From JBEVOS01 sp964564595 (lineage in GTDB: Bacteria; Pseudomonadota; Alphaproteobacteria; Caulobacterales; Aquidulcibacteraceae): a DNA stretch of 9,734 bases. Below are positions 6,849-9,734 of the stretch, piece after piece (within the stretch, counting starts at the first letter, position 1; the number at the start of each line of letters is the position of its first letter). The translations under genes were made by a program, and so were the position numbers. The DNA lies in assembly GCA_964564595.1 (NCBI GenBank), contig CAZMCA010000125.1, positions 1-9,734 of the forward strand. The letters run 5' to 3'. A model generated the notes under the pieces. That model was not told where the DNA came from and did not search any database. It saw only the letters and a program-made list of their open reading frames with translations.

Positions 6849-8006
6849 CTATTCGCTCATCATGAAGGCGCCGGGCACGTAGACGACAACGCTGCGGCTG
6901 CAGGGCGCGTTGCTTTGTTCGAACTCCGCCCGCCATTGCGGCGCGACGGCGTTGACGGCCTCGGTGAAGATTGCGCCGCCGACGGACGCGAGCACGGCCG
7001 CCTCCACCACTTGCCCCGTTTCGTCCGTGCGCATGCGAACCCCAACGCCGCCAACGCCAAAACGCATCAACGCGCCGGCTGGGTAATCCGGCTCCGGCGT
7101 GAACCGCATCCGGAACGCGCATGGCGGCGCGCCGTCCTCGGGCATGTTGTCGATCGTCAGGCTGTGTATCGCGCGGTTGTCCCCGTTCGCCGCATAGCGC
7201 ATCGCCCGGACGACGCCGAGATAGGCGAGCGATTGCGCGTAGAGCAGTTGGGCGTTCGTGGTGCGGCCGTCATTCGGCGCGGCGCGCACATGCGGTTCGA
7301 GCAGCGCGCGCGCCTCCGCAAATGTGTTCCACGCAGCGTCGTTCGCGCGTGGCGGCGCGTTGCCGGACAGGCGGCGCCTGAAGTCGTTGATTTCGAGGTC
7401 GATCAGCGCATCGCCGCGGCCGATGAGCGCCTGCGCGCGCCACAACGGTGAGTCCCGCGCAATCGCGATCTGCAACGCGATGTCCCAAATTGCGATCGCC
7501 TGCCGGGCGTCTTGGGCTTGCGTCGCGCGCGCGAGATCGCGCGCGGCGTCGAACGCATACGTCTGATAAGCGGGCAGCGGCGCGGCTTGATCGAGTGCGG
7601 CGCGGAGGCGGTCACGCGCGCCGCTTTCGTTCGCCGCAAGTTGCGCGCGGCCGAGCAGAATTTGCGCCGCCAGCGGATCGACGCGCGTCCCGCCGGTTTG
7701 CGTCTGCGCCAGCGCGAGCGCTCTTTGTGCGGGGCCAACGGCTTGCGCGCCCTCGCCGGCATCGAGCCGCGTCTGCGCGAGGTTGAACGCCAACACGGCC
7801 GTCACGCCCCCATCGCCGTCACGTGCTTCGGATGCGGCGAGCGCGGCTTGCGCCTCGCGCGCTGCGGCGGGGAGGTCGTTGCGCTCAAGCGCCGCCCGAT
7901 AAGCGCGGTAGTGTTGTGTGATGTCATCGGTCTGTGCACGCGCCGCCGCGCCAGCGAGCAGCACACACATCGCGGCAAACGCCGCGCGCAACGTGGGTCT
8001 GAACAT
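6849..8006 (-). CDS. secreted helical-repeat protein with TonB C-terminal-like domain (paralogue 2)
   Basis: This encodes a 385-residue protein with a signal peptide (MFRPTLRAAFAAMCVLLAG), probably cut after Ala24 (ARA/Q). Helical TPR-like repeats cover about 28-280, and a TonB-C-like domain covers about 305-378 (PDYPAGALMRFGVGG, GQVVEAAVLASVGG, TEAVNAVAPQW). Cys296 and Cys369 match the cysteines of the neighbouring paralogue. Roughly half of the residues look identical to it, including AALAASEARDGDGG at the same place. The frame is open upstream to 8423, but that extension is Arg/Ser-rich and lies over the GNAT gene, so the ATG at 8006 ahead of the signal peptide is the real start. Its ribosome binding site is weak. 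Paralogue 1 follows after 75 nt. Confidence 0.86.
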   Translation of the reverse strand: MFRPTLRAAFAAMCVLLAGAAARAQTDDITQHYRAYRAALERNDLPAAAREAQAALAASEARDGDGGVTAVLAFNLAQTRLDAGEGAQAVGPAQRALALAQTQTGGTRVDPLAAQILLGRAQLAANESGARDRLRAALDQAAPLPAYQTYAFDAARDLARATQAQDARQAIAIWDIALQIAIARDSPLWRAQALIGRGDALIDLEINDFRRRLSGNAPPRANDAAWNTFAEARALLEPHVRAAPNDGRTTNAQLLYAQSLAYLGVVRAMRYAANGDNRAIHSLTIDNMPEDGAPPCAFRMRFTPEPDYPAGALMRFGVGGVGVRMRTDETGQVVEAAVLASVGGAIFTEAVNAVAPQWRAEFEQSNAPCSRSVVVYVPGAFMMSE

Positions 8007-8056
8007 GCGCCTTAGACTGGCGCCCGCGCAGGCCGGTTGAAAGTGGGGCGGTAGCC

Positions 8057-8074
8057 GCGCACTCGCTCGTGCGC
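8057..8074 (-). terminator. GC-rich hairpin at the end of the GNAT gene, weak terminator candidate
   Basis: GCGCAC (8057-8062) and GTGCGC (8069-8074) form a perfect 6-bp stem with a 6-nt loop. On the minus strand the stem begins at the last base of the GNAT stop codon. No T-run follows, so intrinsic termination is doubtful. It could reduce read-through into the paralogue gene or stabilise the mRNA end. Confidence 0.25.
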
Positions 8075-8502
8075 TACTCGAAGTCCTTCGAATAATACGC
8101 CATCGACGCCAGCGTGAAGCCGTGCGCGGCGTAGAAGCCGTTGGCTTCCTCGTTGTCCAACTCAGTCGCGACCCAAAGGGAGCGGCAGGGCGTGGCAGCT
8201 TTGCCCCACGCGACCAGCGCATCGACGAGCGCGGTGGCGACGCCCTGGCGTTTGGCTTCGGGCGCGACGCCGAGATTGTCGATGTAGATGTCGGCGCCGC
8301 TATCGGGCTGGCGGTGCAGCACGGCGCGCGCCTGGCCAATGACCACGCCATCGCGCACCGCGACGTAGAGCGCATGATCGCCGGCGGCGACATAGGCGGC
8401 GACGTGCGCAGGATCGATCGCATCGTCGAACACGTCCTCCGCGACGCGCGCGAGCAGGGCGGTGGTTTGCGCTGTGATGCGGTGGAGCGTGAAATCGGGC
8501 AT
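8074..8502 (-). CDS. GNAT family N-acetyltransferase
   Basis: This encodes a 142-residue protein that is a single GNAT fold, normal in length. The acetyl-CoA-binding motif A is DNLGVAPEAKRQGVATAL (residues 75-92), with the pyrophosphate loop KRQGVA. Motif B is NGFYAAHGF (121-129), with Tyr124 in the place of the usual general acid. The family transfers acetyl from acetyl-CoA to an amine. The DIYIDNLGVAP stretch and small size recall AAC(3)-I-like or RimI-like GNATs, but the acceptor cannot be assigned. The start codon lies inside a 20-bp dyad and no good Shine-Dalgarno sequence precedes it, so translation may be leaderless or controlled. It heads the minus-strand gene run and diverges from the four-helix membrane protein gene. 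Confidence 0.9.
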   Translation of the reverse strand: MPDFTLHRITAQTTALLARVAEDVFDDAIDPAHVAAYVAAGDHALYVAVRDGVVIGQARAVLHRQPDSGADIYIDNLGVAPEAKRQGVATALVDALVAWGKAATPCRSLWVATELDNEEANGFYAAHGFTLASMAYYSKDFE

Positions 8503-8520
8503 AGCGTGGGAGTACGCTAT
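8501..8520. promoter_or_regulatory. 20-bp dyad overlapping the GNAT start codon, candidate operator or mRNA hairpin
   Basis: ATAGCGT (8501-8507) and ACGCTAT (8514-8520) are perfect reverse complements separated by 6 nt (GGGAGT). The dyad occupies the GNAT side of the 68-bp divergent region and covers two bases of the GNAT ATG (8502-8500). As DNA it could bind a dimeric regulator controlling both genes. As RNA it would fold over the GNAT start. Which, if either, cannot be decided here. Confidence 0.4.
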
Positions 8521-8570
8521 AGAGTCGGCGCCGGTTACAGCGTCATCACAAATTTGCGCGGGAGAACGCG

Positions 8571-8987
8571 ATGAGCGATGCGGCGAAGACGCCCTGGCAT
8601 GTTTGGGTCGTGGGCGTGCTGCTGACGCTCTGGGGCGCCGTCGGCGCGTGGGACTTCACCGCCACGATCACGCGCTTCCGGCCGTACCTCGACATGTTCC
8701 CGCCGGACATGCTGACCTATTTCCTGAACGCGCCTTGGTACGCCTATCTCGGCTGGGGCCTTGGCACATGGGGCGGGCTGATCGGCGGCGTGCTCGTGCT
8801 GCTACGCAACAAGCGCGCCGTGCCCGCGCTCGTGCTGTCGCTCCTTGGCGCCGCGCTCTCGTTTGCGCTCTGCTTCATCGATCCGCCGCCGCAGAGCGAC
8901 CCGGTGTTCTCCGCCGCGATCGTCGCCGTATCGCTCGCGTTCCTCGGTTACGCGTTCTGGCTCGCCCGCCGCGGGGTGCTGCGTTAA
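8571..8987 (+). CDS. small four-helix membrane protein of unknown function
   Basis: This encodes a 138-residue inner-membrane protein with four predicted helices at about 11-33, 54-78, 83-103 and 112-131. A conserved-looking, aromatic-rich first loop, RFRPYLDMFPPDMLTYF (35-51), lies between helices 1 and 2 and is probably periplasmic or membrane-interfacial. I recognise the general style as a hypothetical protein common in alphaproteobacteria, but not a named family. GGAGA at 8561-8565 lies 5 nt upstream of the ATG. The gene diverges from GNAT across 68 bp. Its TAA (8985-8987) overlaps the uvrA stop in the palindrome TTAA. Confidence 0.85.
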   Translation: MSDAAKTPWHVWVVGVLLTLWGAVGAWDFTATITRFRPYLDMFPPDMLTYFLNAPWYAYLGWGLGTWGGLIGGVLVLLRNKRAVPALVLSLLGAALSFALCFIDPPPQSDPVFSAAIVAVSLAFLGYAFWLARRGVLR

Positions 8988-9734
8988 GCGCTCGCGCGTT
9001 TCTTTTTCGCTGCGCCATTCTTGGCGCTCGCCTTCGGCGCCGGTGCGGCGTTCGCGGCGGCGACCTTGAGCGTGGCGCCGGTCTTCTGGCGCTGTGCGTG
9101 CCGCTTCAGCGTTTCGGCGAGGTAGCGGCCCGTCCAGCTTTCCTTGACCTTCGCCACATCTTCTGGCGTGCCGGCCGCGACGATCTTGCCGCCGCCATCG
9201 CCGCCCTCGGGGCCAAGATCGATGATCCAATCCGCAGTCTTCACGACATCGAGGTTGTGCTCGATCACGACGACGGTGTTGCCCGCGTCCGCGAGTTCAT
9301 GGAGCACTTCGAGAAGCTTGCGGACGTCTTCGAAATGGAGACCCGTCGTCGGTTCATCGAGGATGTAGAGCGTGCGCCCCGTCGCGCGGCGTGAGAGTTC
9401 TTTCGAGAGCTTCACGCGCTGCGCTTCGCCGCCCGAAAGCGTCGTCGCTTGCTGGCCGACGTGGACGTACCCAAGACCGACCCGCTTCAGCGTTTCCATC
9501 TTGTCCCGGATCGCGGGCACGGCGTTGAAGAGCGTCGCCGCCTCTTCGACCGTCATATCCAGCACGTCCGCGATCGATTTTCCCTTAAAGAGCACTTCGA
9601 GTGTTTCGCGGTTGTAGCGGTTGCCCTTGCACACATCGCACGTGACGTAGACGTCCGGCAGGAAGTGCATCTCGATCTTGATGACGCCATCGCCCTGGCA
9701 CGCTTCGCAGCGCCCGCCTTTGACGTTGAACGAG
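8984..9734 (-). CDS. uvrA: UvrABC system protein A, C-terminal part (5' end outside window)
   Basis: The minus-strand frame is open to the window edge, giving the last 249 residues of UvrA, the DNA-damage-recognising ATPase of nucleotide excision repair, which loads UvrB. The first visible residues carry the C-terminal zinc finger, CEACQGDG followed by CDVCKGNRYNRE (C-x2-C-x19-C-x2-C). Then come the ABC signature LSGGEAQRVKLSKEL, Walker B LYILDEPTTGLHFED, and the switch histidine in VVVIEHNLDVVK. The first ATPase domain, UvrB-binding region and Walker A of the second domain are beyond 9734. After the usual end (YLAETLKRH) there is an extra low-complexity tail of about 35 residues rich in Ala and Lys, ending in AAKKKRASA. 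The first in-frame ATG (9670) is internal, not the start. Confidence 0.97.
   Translation of the reverse strand, partial: SFNVKGGRCEACQGDGVIKIEMHFLPDVYVTCDVCKGNRYNRETLEVLFKGKSIADVLDMTVEEAATLFNAVPAIRDKMETLKRVGLGYVHVGQQATTLSGGEAQRVKLSKELSRRATGRTLYILDEPTTGLHFEDVRKLLEVLHELADAGNTVVVIEHNLDVVKTADWIIDLGPEGGDGGGKIVAAGTPEDVAKVKESWTGRYLAETLKRHAQRQKTGATLKVAAANAAPAPKASAKNGAAKKKRASA

Noticed and set aside
8007..8423. N-terminal extension of paralogue 2 to give a 524-residue protein
   Set aside because: The extension is Arg/Ser/Pro-rich, overlaps the well-supported GNAT gene on the same strand, and would bury the clear signal peptide starting at 8006.
1..9734. CRISPR arrays, tRNA/rRNA genes, IS elements, attachment sites or defence islands
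   Set aside because: I saw no regularly spaced repeats, no tRNA-like cloverleaf, no transposase or integrase motifs and no target-site duplications on either strand.

Overview
The window looks like chromosomal DNA from a GC-rich alphaproteobacterium. The evidence is strong GC bias at third codon positions, a leuD/leuB gene order with alphaproteobacterial-type LeuB sequence, and GANTC sites that are scarce but present in both divergent promoter regions, as expected in lineages with CcrM-type methylation. The secreted helical-repeat/TonB-C proteins and small membrane proteins resemble those of Caulobacterales and Hyphomonadaceae-type bacteria. That placement is an inference from protein style. 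I see no phage, IS, integron, CRISPR, tRNA or rRNA signature, and composition is even throughout.

Layout. Positions 1-1805 (+) are the tail of a leucine-biosynthesis operon: the end of leuD, a small lipoprotein, an ABM-type monooxygenase, and leuB, which overlaps the monooxygenase by ATGA. A glutathione S-transferase gene (1802-2425, -) converges on leuB. A 127-bp divergent region follows, with a possible GST promoter whose spacer holds a perfect 16-bp palindrome. It is followed by a six-helix membrane protein gene (2553-3536, +). Next is a run of five minus-strand genes, read from right to left: a GNAT acetyltransferase (8074-8502), two tandem paralogues encoding secreted helical-repeat proteins with a TonB C-terminal-like domain (6849-8006 and 5637-6773), a lipoprotein CE15-family esterase (4333-5586), and a nucleotidyltransferase (3533-4336) overlapping the esterase by ATGA. 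A 68-bp divergent region with a 20-bp dyad separates the GNAT from a four-helix membrane protein gene (8571-8987, +). This gene converges on the 3' part of uvrA (8984-9734, -), which runs off the window.

How the genes work together. LeuD and LeuB catalyse consecutive steps of leucine synthesis, and UvrA is the damage-recognition ATPase of nucleotide excision repair. The rest are accessory enzymes and envelope proteins, with no obvious common pathway. The window is densely packed, with no gene-free stretch above 127 bp. All three convergent gene pairs overlap by exactly 4 bp through their stop codons.

I found no clearly new defence or mobile system. The most distinctive items are the duplicated TonB-C-like secreted proteins, the uniform 4-bp convergent overlaps, the two dyads in the divergent promoters, and the CE15 esterase with a shifted catalytic acid.
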